Origin: Prevotella sp.
GTDB taxonomy: Bacteria > Bacteroidota > Bacteroidia > Bacteroidales > Bacteroidaceae
Direction: 5' to 3'
Length of the DNA: 64,000 nucleotides
Assembly (NCBI GenBank): GCA_016287755.1
Contig: JAEEWT010000005.1
Coordinates: 62,001 to 126,000, forward strand
Part shown: in pieces, positions 32,449-42,500 of the stretch
Numbering within the stretch: the first letter of the stretch is position 1
Layout of the letters: each line of letters starts with the position of its first letter
Made by a program: the position numbers and the translations under genes
Notes under the pieces: generated by a model
What the model saw: the letters and a program-made list of their open reading frames with translations, nothing else
Database searches by the model: none
What the model was told of the DNA's origin: nothing

Positions 32449-35400
32449 CTATTGGATTATTTTAATCACACGTCCTAATCTGTCAACGCACAACTTGCAA
32501 CAGACATTCTTAATCATCCTATCATTCCAAGCCCTTTCTGCTTTATTTCCTGATCCTAATTCTATAGCCTTGACGATAGGATTGGCTATAAAACTCGGAA
32601 TAAAGAAACTTTGGGGGCCATTGAAAGAAACGGCCTTGTAAATAAGCGCAACATCCAGATTATCATTTTCACTTATCTTACTATCATTTTCTTTTACATA
32701 TACCAAATCGTTTGGTGAAAGAGTGAACATGAGTTTCCTACCATCAGATGTAATTTCGTCGGCAAGACTCATATGATTTTTTAGCCTTTCAACAACGACA
32801 CGGAAGGGAATTGTTTCATAAGAGCGTTTACCATCTGCGTCTATATAAATGGCATAATATAAGTTAGTGCCATCAGCAGCCTCAACAAACTTTACTAACT
32901 TGTAGGATGTCTCACCTATTGTGAACTTCTTTCCTAATGTTTCGGTCTTCCTCACAGAGTAAACAGGCTTATGAGGTTTCCCGCCGTTCAGTTCCTGGAT
33001 GTTTTTGTTCATTTCCATAATACCTTCTGGCGAGAAAGCATTCTCGGGATGAGCCTTTCCCTTTTCATCATCGTATTTGTGCAAGTGGTTTAACAGGATT
33101 CTTTGAATACCTGTATCTGTTATACTCATAATTTTCTTCTCATCATAACTGGTGTCTAAAAGCTCGCGACGAGCCGAAAGTGGTTCCTTCTCGTCGGAGA
33201 AATAGAATACTTCCACTTTAGAGATGTCCTTTCCGTTAAGTTTGAAATCCCTGTCTTTAAAGTATCTGGTGATAACCTTTGCATCGAAGCGGCCACCATA
33301 CTGTTTAACGAGTTCTTTGATTGCTTTCTTTATCTCCTTGTCGCAAATCAGTTTCCAATCGTTTTTCAGGGCATCGGCAAGCCTGACGCTTTTAACAAGT
33401 TTCAGATTTACGGCAGCCGAAACCGAAGCCTTGTGTAAAGACTTGCGGATGGCCCACGAATCGCCAGCCGTCTGCTTCACATATTGCTTCCTGCCATCAA
33501 CATATTTCTGATAGTGATTGTTCATCTTGTTGATGACTCGCAGGTTCTGCTTGAACGATACGATTATACCACTAAGTGCTGTAAATGCTTCTTGCGTGAA
33601 CGACTCCCAGGGTTTCTTGAACAACCATTCTCCATTTTGTTTGTCACACAACACCCGCTTCAGGGCTTCACGGTTCTTGATGCCTTCTGAACCGGAATAG
33701 ACATTGTTTAGGAAGTTGATGTGGTTGCGGGTGGTGAGTGCTATCGTTAGCGCATCCATTGCATGATGGCGATGGTCGATGCGTTTTTTCTGGAAACCTT
33801 TCGATATGGCAAGAGGAACCGAGGTCTGGAAAACTTTCTTCCCGCCGACCATCCGCCAATCTCCGTAGTCGTGGCTTTCCGTGATGCGGTTAAGTCTCTC
33901 GAAACGCGGATACACTATTTGATTCCAAACGTCGTTAAGACCCCAGTCTTTCTTCAGCACCGTGGTAACCTTTCCGTTCAGGGGAATCACGTTCTTTGAG
34001 ACGGGTTCATCATCGTCTTTCTCGTTTCTCACCAAATTCGACAGGATGTGCATGATTTCACGTGAGATATAGCGCGAATCGTTCATCTGGCGATTGATGA
34101 AACTTTCGGGTACCTCCTCAAGCAGCAGATTGTTCATCTTCGCTCTGTTACGAGAATAATTATCCTTGATAAAAGACTCGTATTGACTGGTATTCAATAT
34201 CTTCAGGCCGTTGCCTACTATTTGCCCACCTTTTTCACGAATAAACTCGTATCCCAGCATATTGCTCTTCAGCTGGTTTACCTCGCTCTCGCAAATCACT
34301 TTGTTGCTGAGAGAGTCGTCGTAAAAGCGGGCTTTGGGGATGATATGCTCTATCTGATAGTCTTCGGTGAAAAGCCGTGACATAGGAATAGGCTGACCGG
34401 TATAGGGCGAGCAGTAATGCTGCTCAAGCCACAACTTGTATCGCTCCACCTGCTTATGTGAAGGCCTCTTTGACGCATCAGTTTCACGGAAGCCCTTCAG
34501 AATGTCCTTGATTTCATCGTCTGCTTCGGCAGCATCAAGCACAGCCTCCTCGTAAATCTTCAACTTCTCCTGATGCATCGGAGAATATGGACGAACATCT
34601 TTCACGCCATACGACGGATCGGTAAATTCCTGCAGCAGCGCGCGTATGCGGATGTTGGTATTCTCGTTGTCCGTGATCCTTGCCAATGTTTTCAGACGCT
34701 GATCTTTAGTCTGCTTCATTTCCCGACCCAGTTCAATATGTACCTCGTCAATACTTCCGTAAGCCTTCCAAATATCCCTGACCACTCGGAGGGTCTCGGT
34801 TACAACTTGTTCAACAATCGGATTGCGCATGGTGCCCTGCTTCAGGTTAAACCGGAGATAGTAATCAATATCGTCGGGAGTAGTCCATCTCCTGTCTTCA
34901 CGCACATCGGCCTTGTCGCCATACACCACATAGAGTGCCAGCCACAGTTCCATATACCGGAAATCTGATATTTGGGACAACGAAATCGACCGCTCGTTAA
35001 CCCTTTCCTTTATCTTCTGATTCTCGATGCCGCCAGCTATAATAGAATCTATCCGTTCTTTCACGGAAGCATCGATGGCAGCCTCATCCCAAAACTTTCC
35101 GCATCTCATCAGCGGCAGCAGCTTCGCAATGGCTTTCTGGGAATAGGAACCATATTCGGCCTTGAACGGCGGGGTGCTTCTGAACTGGCTGCAAAACTCG
35201 TCCTCGTCGGCAGCTATGCTTCGTGCAAATGAGCACAAGGCCTTGTCCAACTGGATGCGGTCGTCAACAGAATACAGGATATGCCATAGCTTATAGAACT
35301 CGTCGGTAGTCAGCGTCAAGGCTTTGTCTACTTTCTTTAGGCGAGACATTATCAAGTAACGAGTTTCATTACAAGGATACTTCTTATCCTCCACATAGTT

Positions 35401-36924
35401 CCACCGGTAATTGTCCAACTCGGTTTTCTTGATGCCAAAGCCCGGATATTTCAAGAACTGAGTCTGGTCGATTTCTTTTTTCTCGTTCAGCCACTCGAAG
35501 AGTGAGGCCACATCGTCTTCCGATTTGATGAATTCAGAGGTACAGTCGTAGTCGAGACGCAGTTTGCCATTCACTTCGCGCTGCTTAGCATAGATTTTCA
35601 GGTTCCTGACAAACTGCCACAACCTGAATTCCTGGAAAATGGGATTCGACTTGGTGATGCATTTCACGCTCTTGGGCTTTATCTCGCCCGTCTCTTTGTC
35701 AATGTACGTATACGACTCTAACGGGCAATCGCTAATCAGGTATTTCTTGCTTTTCAGCGGCCGCTGATAGAACATGATATCGTCGACAATCAAATCCGTG
35801 AAGCTTTTACCTTCTAATGAGGCACGGTGAGCCTCGTTTTGATGATAAAGGTCGTTCACGCATTTCTTATATAAGGCAGAATCTCTTAATTCCTCATGGA
35901 ATTCAGCTTGCTTGTTCAAGATTCTGACGAGTTCGTCCTTGTAGAATTTCCGTTCGATGGTTCTGACGAAACTTCCTCGTATCTTATCGCTTGGAATATT
36001 CAGAATGTGCTGGTAGATGTAGGCTCCCACGGTCAGCGAACTTGCCTCCAGGTCAGCCTCCGTTTTTGTTTTTAGCAGCGTCCAGTCTTTCTCGTTGTTC
36101 ACAATTCGGGTAGAGGGTTCCACGTCTGTGCGTCTATTACCTTCTTTATCTAATTTATAAGAAACAATCAGATTCAGTTCATCACCCACCCTGTATGGGA
36201 TATATCTGCTTGTGATGGTTTTCTTCACACCCTCCTCAAATTCTATCACATAGTCATGCTGGTCTTTACGTCTCTTGTTTACGCCATTATCAACCACATC
36301 CACAACTTTCAGGCGCTTATATACTTCCATCTTGGAATTGTCGCTTTCTTCTTCCATTCTCTGGTAGTAACCACGCTTTGTATTGAAATTCAAGATTATC
36401 CATGCTAACTCTTCCTTCGACACCGGCTTTGTTAACGCTTTCTGACGAAGATAGTAAAGACACCAGTCATGAGGAATCAGTTTGCCGTCTGCTACCAGAC
36501 TTGGTTGATGTTTTGCAAAGTCCTCAATCATCTCATTGAAAGACGATATGAATGCAAACTGAAGCTTTCCATATGCGTCTTTTCGGTATGCAATAAGTGG
36601 AACACCGTTGTCCTTAAATTTTCCAGGGTGCTTTTCAAAATCTATCTGCTGCTGATATTGAACTGGAAGGAAACCAAGAATCCTCAATACGCGATGCAAA
36701 CGCTCCCTACGCAATTTGCTCCGCTCGTAAAGTCTTCGTGTGCCTCTAAATCCACGACGTTTTGCCATCTGTGTTTCAAGTGTTCCTTTCTCGTAATCGG
36801 CGAGTACATCAGCACTCATGGGAATGATTCGACTTCCCAATGCGATTATCTTTTGTGCGGCATTATCTACAACTGCCCATCCTATACTGTTAGTGCCTAA
36901 ATCTAAACCTAAAATTTGTCCCAT
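32449..36924 (-). CDS. cas9: Cas9 endonuclease, type II-C, large Bacteroidetes form
   Basis: A 1491-residue RNA-guided DNA nuclease. RuvC-I is ILGLDLGTNSIGWAVVD (Asp8), RuvC-II VHIELGREM (Glu731), HNH YQIEHIIPKARFYDD (His860) and RuvC-III DHRHHAMDALTIALT (His1053/1054, Asp1057). All catalytic residues are present, so the enzyme should be active. It is longer than Neisseria or Campylobacter Cas9 but in the range of Bacteroidetes II-C proteins. It is first in a cas9-cas1-cas2 operon with a TATCTTTG promoter at 36953, divergent from the tracrRNA. Confidence 0.97.
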   Translation of the reverse strand: MGQILGLDLGTNSIGWAVVDNAAQKIIALGSRIIPMSADVLADYEKGTLETQMAKRRGFRGTRRLYERSKLRRERLHRVLRILGFLPVQYQQQIDFEKHPGKFKDNGVPLIAYRKDAYGKLQFAFISSFNEMIEDFAKHQPSLVADGKLIPHDWCLYYLRQKALTKPVSKEELAWIILNFNTKRGYYQRMEEESDNSKMEVYKRLKVVDVVDNGVNKRRKDQHDYVIEFEEGVKKTITSRYIPYRVGDELNLIVSYKLDKEGNRRTDVEPSTRIVNNEKDWTLLKTKTEADLEASSLTVGAYIYQHILNIPSDKIRGSFVRTIERKFYKDELVRILNKQAEFHEELRDSALYKKCVNDLYHQNEAHRASLEGKSFTDLIVDDIMFYQRPLKSKKYLISDCPLESYTYIDKETGEIKPKSVKCITKSNPIFQEFRLWQFVRNLKIYAKQREVNGKLRLDYDCTSEFIKSEDDVASLFEWLNEKKEIDQTQFLKYPGFGIKKTELDNYRWNYVEDKKYPCNETRYLIMSRLKKVDKALTLTTDEFYKLWHILYSVDDRIQLDKALCSFARSIAADEDEFCSQFRSTPPFKAEYGSYSQKAIAKLLPLMRCGKFWDEAAIDASVKERIDSIIAGGIENQKIKERVNERSISLSQISDFRYMELWLALYVVYGDKADVREDRRWTTPDDIDYYLRFNLKQGTMRNPIVEQVVTETLRVVRDIWKAYGSIDEVHIELGREMKQTKDQRLKTLARITDNENTNIRIRALLQEFTDPSYGVKDVRPYSPMHQEKLKIYEEAVLDAAEADDEIKDILKGFRETDASKRPSHKQVERYKLWLEQHYCSPYTGQPIPMSRLFTEDYQIEHIIPKARFYDDSLSNKVICESEVNQLKSNMLGYEFIREKGGQIVGNGLKILNTSQYESFIKDNYSRNRAKMNNLLLEEVPESFINRQMNDSRYISREIMHILSNLVRNEKDDDEPVSKNVIPLNGKVTTVLKKDWGLNDVWNQIVYPRFERLNRITESHDYGDWRMVGGKKVFQTSVPLAISKGFQKKRIDHRHHAMDALTIALTTRNHINFLNNVYSGSEGIKNREALKRVLCDKQNGEWLFKKPWESFTQEAFTALSGIIVSFKQNLRVINKMNNHYQKYVDGRKQYVKQTAGDSWAIRKSLHKASVSAAVNLKLVKSVRLADALKNDWKLICDKEIKKAIKELVKQYGGRFDAKVITRYFKDRDFKLNGKDISKVEVFYFSDEKEPLSARRELLDTSYDEKKIMSITDTGIQRILLNHLHKYDDEKGKAHPENAFSPEGIMEMNKNIQELNGGKPHKPVYSVRKTETLGKKFTIGETSYKLVKFVEAADGTNLYYAIYIDADGKRSYETIPFRVVVERLKNHMSLADEITSDGRKLMFTLSPNDLVYVKENDSKISENDNLDVALIYKAVSFNGPQSFFIPSFIANPIVKAIELGSGNKAERAWNDRMIKNVCCKLCVDRLGRVIKIIQ

Positions 36925-36952
36925 AGAATAGTATATTGATGATTATAATGCA

Positions 36953-36960
36953 CAAAGATA
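36953..36960 (-). promoter_or_regulatory. -7 promoter box of the cas operon
   Basis: TATCTTTG on the minus strand, 28 bp before the cas9 ATG. Confidence 0.65.
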
Positions 36961-36977
36961 AAAAAAATATGATAAAT

Positions 36978-37009
36978 ATTTGCTGTTTTGATGATTTTTT
37001 ATTTATTTT
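36978..37009 (+). promoter_or_regulatory. Promoter of the tracrRNA
   Basis: TTTG (36978-36981), 20 bp, TTATTTTG (37002-37009). This predicts a start at about 37016, the first base of the anti-repeat. Confidence 0.55.
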
Positions 37010-37015
37010 GCACTT

Positions 37016-37085
37016 GATTCTAGCTAATCACAATAAGGATTATTCCGTTGTGAAAACATTACGGGTGGGGTGACTCACCCTTTTT
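37016..37085 (+). ncRNA. tracrRNA
   Basis: ATTCTAGCTAATCACAA (37016-37032) is the exact complement of bases 2-18 of the CRISPR repeat, and the next U can wobble-pair with base 1. Then come a small GGA/TCC hairpin, GTTGTGAAAACATTACGG and a terminator stem GGGTG-ACT-CACCC with six T residues (37067-37085). It is transcribed away from cas9, in the same direction as the crRNA sense of the repeat. Confidence 0.92.
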
Positions 37086-37127
37086 TCTTTTCTGATTTAT
37101 TATTACAGGGCTAACATTTATAATAAT

Positions 37128-37153
37128 GAAAGATGCGGCTCACGCCGCATCTT
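37128..37153. terminator. Perfect hairpin behind the DUF6078 gene
   Basis: AAAGATGCGGC pairs perfectly with GCCGCATCTTT over a 4-nt loop, between the tracrRNA and the DUF6078 stop. It can act in either direction. Confidence 0.65.
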
Positions 37154-37212
37154 TCAGACTATGATCTAAACTTTTCACCTTCCAAGTACTTTATAAGTGG
37201 TGACGTTGACGT

Positions 37213-37650
37213 TCAACTGAAGTCGAATTCGGTGACATAATGGTCGAAAGCGAGACCCTCAGTGCTACCGTAACGGGCTAAGATGTTCATGATGTCTTCC
37301 TGCTGACGGGGTGAGAGCAGATTCTCGCCATGATGATACCGATAATAAGGACCACAACCACTACTGAAGTAGTTCATCACACATTCGCGGGCTTCTGCCT
37401 TCAGGTGGCGGGGCACATTCTTGTAAAGCTGACTGAAACCCCAGGCTTTCTGTACAGGCTTCGTATCGCGGAAATGCTGGCATTGACCACTTTCCCATGC
37501 TGCCGGGTAGATGGCAGGACCATGAAGTCGCACTTCGGGTTGAAGCCGATAGGCTTGATAATGCAGGCAACACTCGCGCAGCTGACAGTTGTTATTGAAA
37601 CAAAGTTCATATCCATTGGGGATATTTTCGTATTTTAGTTGATTTTCCAT
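37213..37650 (-). CDS. DUF6078 family protein
   Basis: About 145 residues, with several cysteines that may bind metal (YELCFNNNCQLRECCLHYQ, WESGQCQHF, YFSSGCGPYYRYHHG). The sequence fits the Bacteroidetes-specific DUF6078; the function is unknown. The start was placed at the second ATG (37650) because the first (37662) lies inside a TGTTAGGTCT iteron. The neighbouring vapE-like gene is upstream in the same direction, separated by the left iteron cluster. Confidence 0.7.
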   Translation of the reverse strand: MENQLKYENIPNGYELCFNNNCQLRECCLHYQAYRLQPEVRLHGPAIYPAAWESGQCQHFRDTKPVQKAWGFSQLYKNVPRHLKAEARECVMNYFSSGCGPYYRYHHGENLLSPRQQEDIMNILARYGSTEGLAFDHYVTEFDFS

Positions 37651-37654
37651 AAGA

Positions 37655-37772
37655 CCTAACATTGAATTTTGATAACTTATTGAATTTAAATGTGTTAACT
37701 TAAATAGTATACTTTAAACACCTAACATAAACCTAACAAAGACCTAACAAAAAGGTAACATAAGACCTAACA
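37655..37772 (-). repeat. Left TGTTAGG iteron cluster (six sites, inverted)
   Basis: CCTAACA on the plus strand at 37655, 37721, 37732, 37743 and 37766, with a variant GGTAACA at 37754. Spacing is 66, 11, 11, 11 and 12 bp. The cluster is nearly a mirror image of the right cluster across vapE. Confidence 0.85.
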
Positions 37773-37779
37773 TTTTAGT

Positions 37780-39033
37780 CTATGCAGCCCGTAAAGGGAT
37801 GACTTTATAGAAGGGTACATTGCTATGATCTGACGACTCATAGCCGAGGGTTGTCATGACATGCCCTACACGAATCTTGTTACCATGATTGATATCTACG
37901 GAAGGATACTCCTTCTGGATATGACTCAGCAGCATCTTCGTGTTCATCAGCTTAGCAACCTCGCCCTCCTTGGGCTTGCGGAAGCATATTTCAACCATCT
38001 CTCCGATATCTTTCTGCTGCATATAATTATGGTTCATCTGCTGAATGCGTGCCACTTCATCATTCGTGAACCAATAAGGAGTCTTTGCCACTGTCAGTTC
38101 ATACACCACCTGCGCATACAATTGTCCGTAATCAATCTCACCCGTATTGTCAATATACTGTCCTTCGGGGATCTGCAGACAGATATATCGGCGACTACCA
38201 GTGGGATCAGTCAGCGGATGAGGATTGTTGGTCGTTGCCACGAATGAGGCGAAGCGCGGACGGTCTTCTTGAGAGGCCCCGTAGATAGGTCGGCCGTTCA
38301 CCTTACTCTTCGAGAGCGTCTGCTTCAAGGCAGCATGCTGACTGGGGCGAATGGCATCCAATTCATCCAGGTTCACCAAGAGATTGTTCGTCAGAGCCAT
38401 TTCCTTATCGAACTTGTTCGACAGGTTCAGATGGTCAAGATAGTATTCCCGTAAATCGGCAGGCAGCAGTCGGTGGAAGAAGGTAGTCTTACCACATCCC
38501 TGAGCACCAATCAAGGTAGGTACACACTCATTACCATGAAGGGTGTCCATCTGAAGCCAGTGCGCCACAGCAGACAACAGCCAGGTGGAAAGGAATCCCT
38601 GTTGCTCGGAGGTGATGCCGGGCAGACGACCGAACAGCTGGGCAACGTGGTTCTTACCATCCCATTGGGGCAGTTGTTTCAGGTAGTCGCCAACAGGATT
38701 ATACACAGGTACATCCTCAGAGTAAACGAACTCCATGATTTCCGTCTTCGGACTCCCTTTTTCGCATACCTGCTCCTTCTTGGCACGGCGGATGATGCTG
38801 TTGATCGCCTCTTGGGTCAGAGGCCGCCAGGTGAGCGAATCAGGATGGGTTGCAAACTCTACCTTCCCGTTCAACACATTGCGACGGAAACAGTAGTTTT
38901 CATTGAGAAACTGCTCCACTACGAGCGTTGTCTCCAAGAGAGGAGACATAGATTCTCCATTGATCATTGTTTTTTGGGTCATTGAATAAAGATTATTAAG
39001 TTTAGGCGGGATTGGCATATGGGTGTTTCTCAT
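37780..39033 (-). CDS. VapE-like P-loop protein (DUF3874-type)
   Basis: A 417-residue protein of the virulence-associated E family. Walker A is LIGAQGCGKTTFF near residue 173. LLVNLDELDAI supplies Walker B, and FVATTNNPHPLTDPTGSRRY is the VapE sensor region. C-terminal GNKIRVGHVMTTLGYESSDH resembles DUF3874. In phage satellites VapE-related proteins act as replication helicases or primase partners. The start at 39033 was chosen from the TACCTTTG box at 39062. No integrase or att site was seen, so mobility is not shown. Confidence 0.85.
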   Translation of the reverse strand: MRNTHMPIPPKLNNLYSMTQKTMINGESMSPLLETTLVVEQFLNENYCFRRNVLNGKVEFATHPDSLTWRPLTQEAINSIIRRAKKEQVCEKGSPKTEIMEFVYSEDVPVYNPVGDYLKQLPQWDGKNHVAQLFGRLPGITSEQQGFLSTWLLSAVAHWLQMDTLHGNECVPTLIGAQGCGKTTFFHRLLPADLREYYLDHLNLSNKFDKEMALTNNLLVNLDELDAIRPSQHAALKQTLSKSKVNGRPIYGASQEDRPRFASFVATTNNPHPLTDPTGSRRYICLQIPEGQYIDNTGEIDYGQLYAQVVYELTVAKTPYWFTNDEVARIQQMNHNYMQQKDIGEMVEICFRKPKEGEVAKLMNTKMLLSHIQKEYPSVDINHGNKIRVGHVMTTLGYESSDHSNVPFYKVIPLRAA

Positions 39034-39061
39034 AGCGTCGAGCCTTTCAAATTTCGCAGTG

Positions 39062-39069
39062 CAAAGGTA
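39062..39069 (-). promoter_or_regulatory. -7 box of the vapE-like gene
   Basis: TACCTTTG on the minus strand, 28 bp before the chosen ATG. The right iteron cluster begins about 90 bp upstream of it. Confidence 0.65.
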
Positions 39070-39157
39070 CAAAATATTTTCGCAATTTCCAAATTTTTAC
39101 CAGTAAAAACCATAACTATTTTGTAAAATAAACCGAAAACTTTTTACCAGATCAAAA

Positions 39158-39277
39158 TGTTAGGTGTCATGTTAGGTCTTATGTTAGGTATTTGTTAGGT
39201 CTTATGTTAGGTCTTTAAGACCTGTTTTTGAAGTTAAATTACTCATAATCAAACAACTAAGTTTTTTTAATGTTAGG
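39158..39277 (+). repeat. Right TGTTAGG iteron cluster (six sites)
   Basis: TGTTAGG at 39158, 39170, 39182, 39193, 39205 and 39271. Spacing is 12, 12, 11, 12 and 66 bp. Most sites extend to TGTTAGGTCTT. Confidence 0.88.
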
Positions 39278-39353
39278 TCTTTCGAAAATACACAAAATGG
39301 CAGCATTTCCTAAAGCAAAATTGTAGTAAATTTTTACAGAAGTCGATAAAAAT

Positions 39354-39436
39354 ATTCCCACGTTGGGAATAAAAAGTTCCCAGCATGGGAATAAAGTGTT
39401 CCCAACGTGGGAATAAAATGTTCCCAACGTGGGAAT
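39354..39436. repeat. Four palindromes TTCCCAnnnTGGGAA at exactly 22-bp period
   Basis: Copies begin at 39355, 39377, 39399 and 39421 (central bases CGT, GCA, ACG, ACG). A fifth, identical to the last two, is at 59284. They lie just downstream of the RND gene end (39527, minus). Confidence 0.88.
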
Positions 39437-39526
39437 ATTTAGGATCTTCGCGGTTATTATAAATGAGGTTAGTAGAGGTTAGCTTATTATCAAAGCGTTA
39501 CAGGAACGCGTGAGATGATCCCGTTT

Positions 39527-42500
39527 TCAGCCATGCGCTCTTTGCTTTAATGTCAAATTCAACACGCATGGAAGGAAAAGGATTATGGGAATTACACTAA
39601 ACAACAAGCCTCCTATGGTACCTATGGCAAGAGAGTACCAGAAAGGCTGATTATCAGGACCGTCAATAAGGAAAGGTATCATGCCCAGCACTGTTGAAAG
39701 AATGGTAAGAAGAATGGGAATGATTTTATGATTAAATGCAGTTACATAACTTTTGCTTCCTATCCAGCATCTTTTCTTCTTGTCACAATAGGCAGGTAAC
39801 GATCTCATTTCACGCTGGTCTTTGTTCTGACCAATAATGTAAATACCCGCATTCACTGTAAGACCAGCCAGGAGAACCATTGCTGCAAAGCCACCCGTTC
39901 CGAAAGGTACACCAGTGACAAAATATGTAAGAAAAAGACCGATGAACGAGACAGGTATGAGCAAGACTACGGCCAAGGCCTGCATCAAACTCTCATACAA
40001 GATGGCAATGATGAAGAATATGATGACAGCAACAAGGCCGATGAGCCAGTATTGTGTTCCTTCGTCCTCATACGCTCCCCAAGACCTGTCCATGCAGCGG
40101 AATCCCACCGGGAAATAGTTATTGAACTTCTCCGTGGTTGTCTTAATCAGTTTATTCGTGTACGAAAATGACCCCAGTACGTTGAATGCCACCTCAAGGA
40201 TATACTCCTGATTCTTCCTCGGTATCACATTCTTCGCTTCCCGTCTGTTGATGTCCATAAAACCCGAAGGGCGCACCACCCTCCCCCCTACATCGATGTA
40301 CGAGTTCCTCAACTGCCACTCATCAAAAGAATCCATGGTAGAGGGGCTAACCACAATAGGCATCTGTCTGGCATCCGAGACATCAATCCAATCAGCTGTC
40401 CCCTTTTCCAAAAGGTTTCTAAGCGCATAATATATACTCTGTGGGCGCAATCCCGACAAGGCAAGGGCGCGTTTGTCATATTCCATATACAGCTCATCTT
40501 CCTGATTCTCATATCCTGGTATCCTGATAACCAGATCTACCACCCGAGAGTTGCGACGCAGTTCGCGACACATCTCCTCCGCAAAAGCATACAGGCGGTC
40601 ATAGTTGTAACCCCCAATCATTATACTATTAGCACGGTATTGCAACTGCAGCGAATTACTGAAGCCCCGCTCACTCACCCCATGTGTCGCCCAGTCGGCC
40701 CCGCCAATCGACACCAGCTTACCAATCACCTTACTCTCCAGCATACTGGGGAATCCCGTCTGCAGTGCCTCATCGGTAAAGTCCACATCAATCGTGGCAT
40801 TCTGTCGATTTACAGAAGTCTCAAACCTTCTGATTCCCTTACGATACTGAGTAAGAAAAGCCTCCACCTCTTGTATTTTCTCATTTAGTTCCTGCACACT
40901 GCCGCCGACAGGCATCTGCCCACGGATATGAAGCATCGTCCTTGGTTTCTTCGGACTATATGTATTGGCGGTAAGACAAGTCATGAAACTATGGAGAGAA
41001 CCGACAAAGATAAGGATAAATACTAAGAGGAAAGCCCATCGGACAAATCGATGCTGACACCATCCCACATATCGCTGATAGATACGTGAAAATGCTATGA
41101 CGAAACGTACTCGCGATGTTTTTTTCGTTATACTCTTCCTATTGGAAAACCTAAATTGTTCAATCAAGGCAGGAACAAATACAGACGACACGATGGTAGC
41201 AATGGCCAGATTCATTATCACTACCACAGAAAAATCCTTGAGGTCATGTCTAAGGAAATCAGGTAGCCAGAATACAATCACCAAGGCTCCGATGGTGGTA
41301 AGCATCGCTGCAAGAATCCCCACGAAAGCCTTTCGGTTACGATAATAGCTATAATGATCCACCATGACGATGGTTGCATCGATGATAATGCCCAACGACA
41401 CGGTTATTCCCGCCATCGACATCGGATGCAGTCGAATGTCGAACAGCCAGTAAAGCACCACGGCCAACAAAATGTTGGCTAGCAGCGATATCGTAATAAT
41501 CACCGTATAAACCCAGTTCCTTCTCCCTGCAAGCCATACGAACAATAAGAGAATCACCAGCGTGAGCGAAGAACGAAGCAATAACGTATGGAAATCCTTC
41601 ATCTGCACCTCAGCCCGATCGTATGTAAGTATGGAATGCTCTGTCAAAAAAGACTTCTCAACTCTTTTTAGCGCCCCTTTCACCTTATCCGATACCCTAA
41701 CCACACTCGCATCCTTGTCAACATACACATTCACATACACTGAGTTCATGCCGTTCACACGGAAGTAACTCTCAGGTTGCTGTTCATGGATACTACTCGT
41801 GGTAAGATTGTTCAAATAAATTATTTTGCCTCCAACTGAACGCAAAGGCATCTGTTCAAAAGACTTTCCATTACCTTTAGAGGTTAGGATAAGCGGAAGC
41901 GTCACCCTTCCGTTATCCATAGTCACCTCTCCCACCACATCCTCTTTTCCTGTGAAATTCTTCACAGCCGCAACAATATCACTGTTCGTAAGACCATAAA
42001 CGGCAATCTCTTCGGCATCATACGAGATTTCCATATACAACATCTTCACTCCAGACACATCCACATGGTGAACTCCCTCAATCTTCTCCACAAAACGCTT
42101 CACCTCTTTCTGCGCAAGCTGTCTCATCTGTTCCTCCGGCATATCCGCATTCAGCTGATAGGTAAGAATCAGCTTTACCTCATCATCATCCGCCCGTGCT
42201 GCATCTACCTCGCCCCCACTCACCACGGGGAACGACATATGTTCTGGTAACTTAGGGCGCAATTGCCGAATGATAGAGGCAATCTCAAACTTTGCCATTG
42301 ATACGTTCGCATTCGGTTTCATCTCTACGAGAACACTCCCTGATCCGAATGCACTCACCGACGACACCTTCTCTATCCCCTTAACGACGCTTACAGCAGC
42401 CTCGATACGAGAAGTGATGTTTTGTTCCACCACCTTGGCCGACGCATTCTGCCACCAATACGAGATTGTTAGCGTCTTCCCCTGTTCTGGTCGAGGTTCG

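Noticed and set aside
33224..36900. Several plus-strand open frames across cas9
   Set aside because: All are shadows of the Cas9 frame, which carries every catalytic motif; no promoter or family motif supports them.
37780..39033. Integrated prophage or satellite around vapE
   Set aside because: No integrase, capsid, terminase or attachment-site repeats were found within the flanks; only the replication-type gene and iterons are present.
37655..39277. TGTTAGG clusters as a second, degenerate CRISPR array
   Set aside because: Units are 7-11 bp at 11-12 bp steps with no spacer-sized variable parts; they fit protein-binding iterons.
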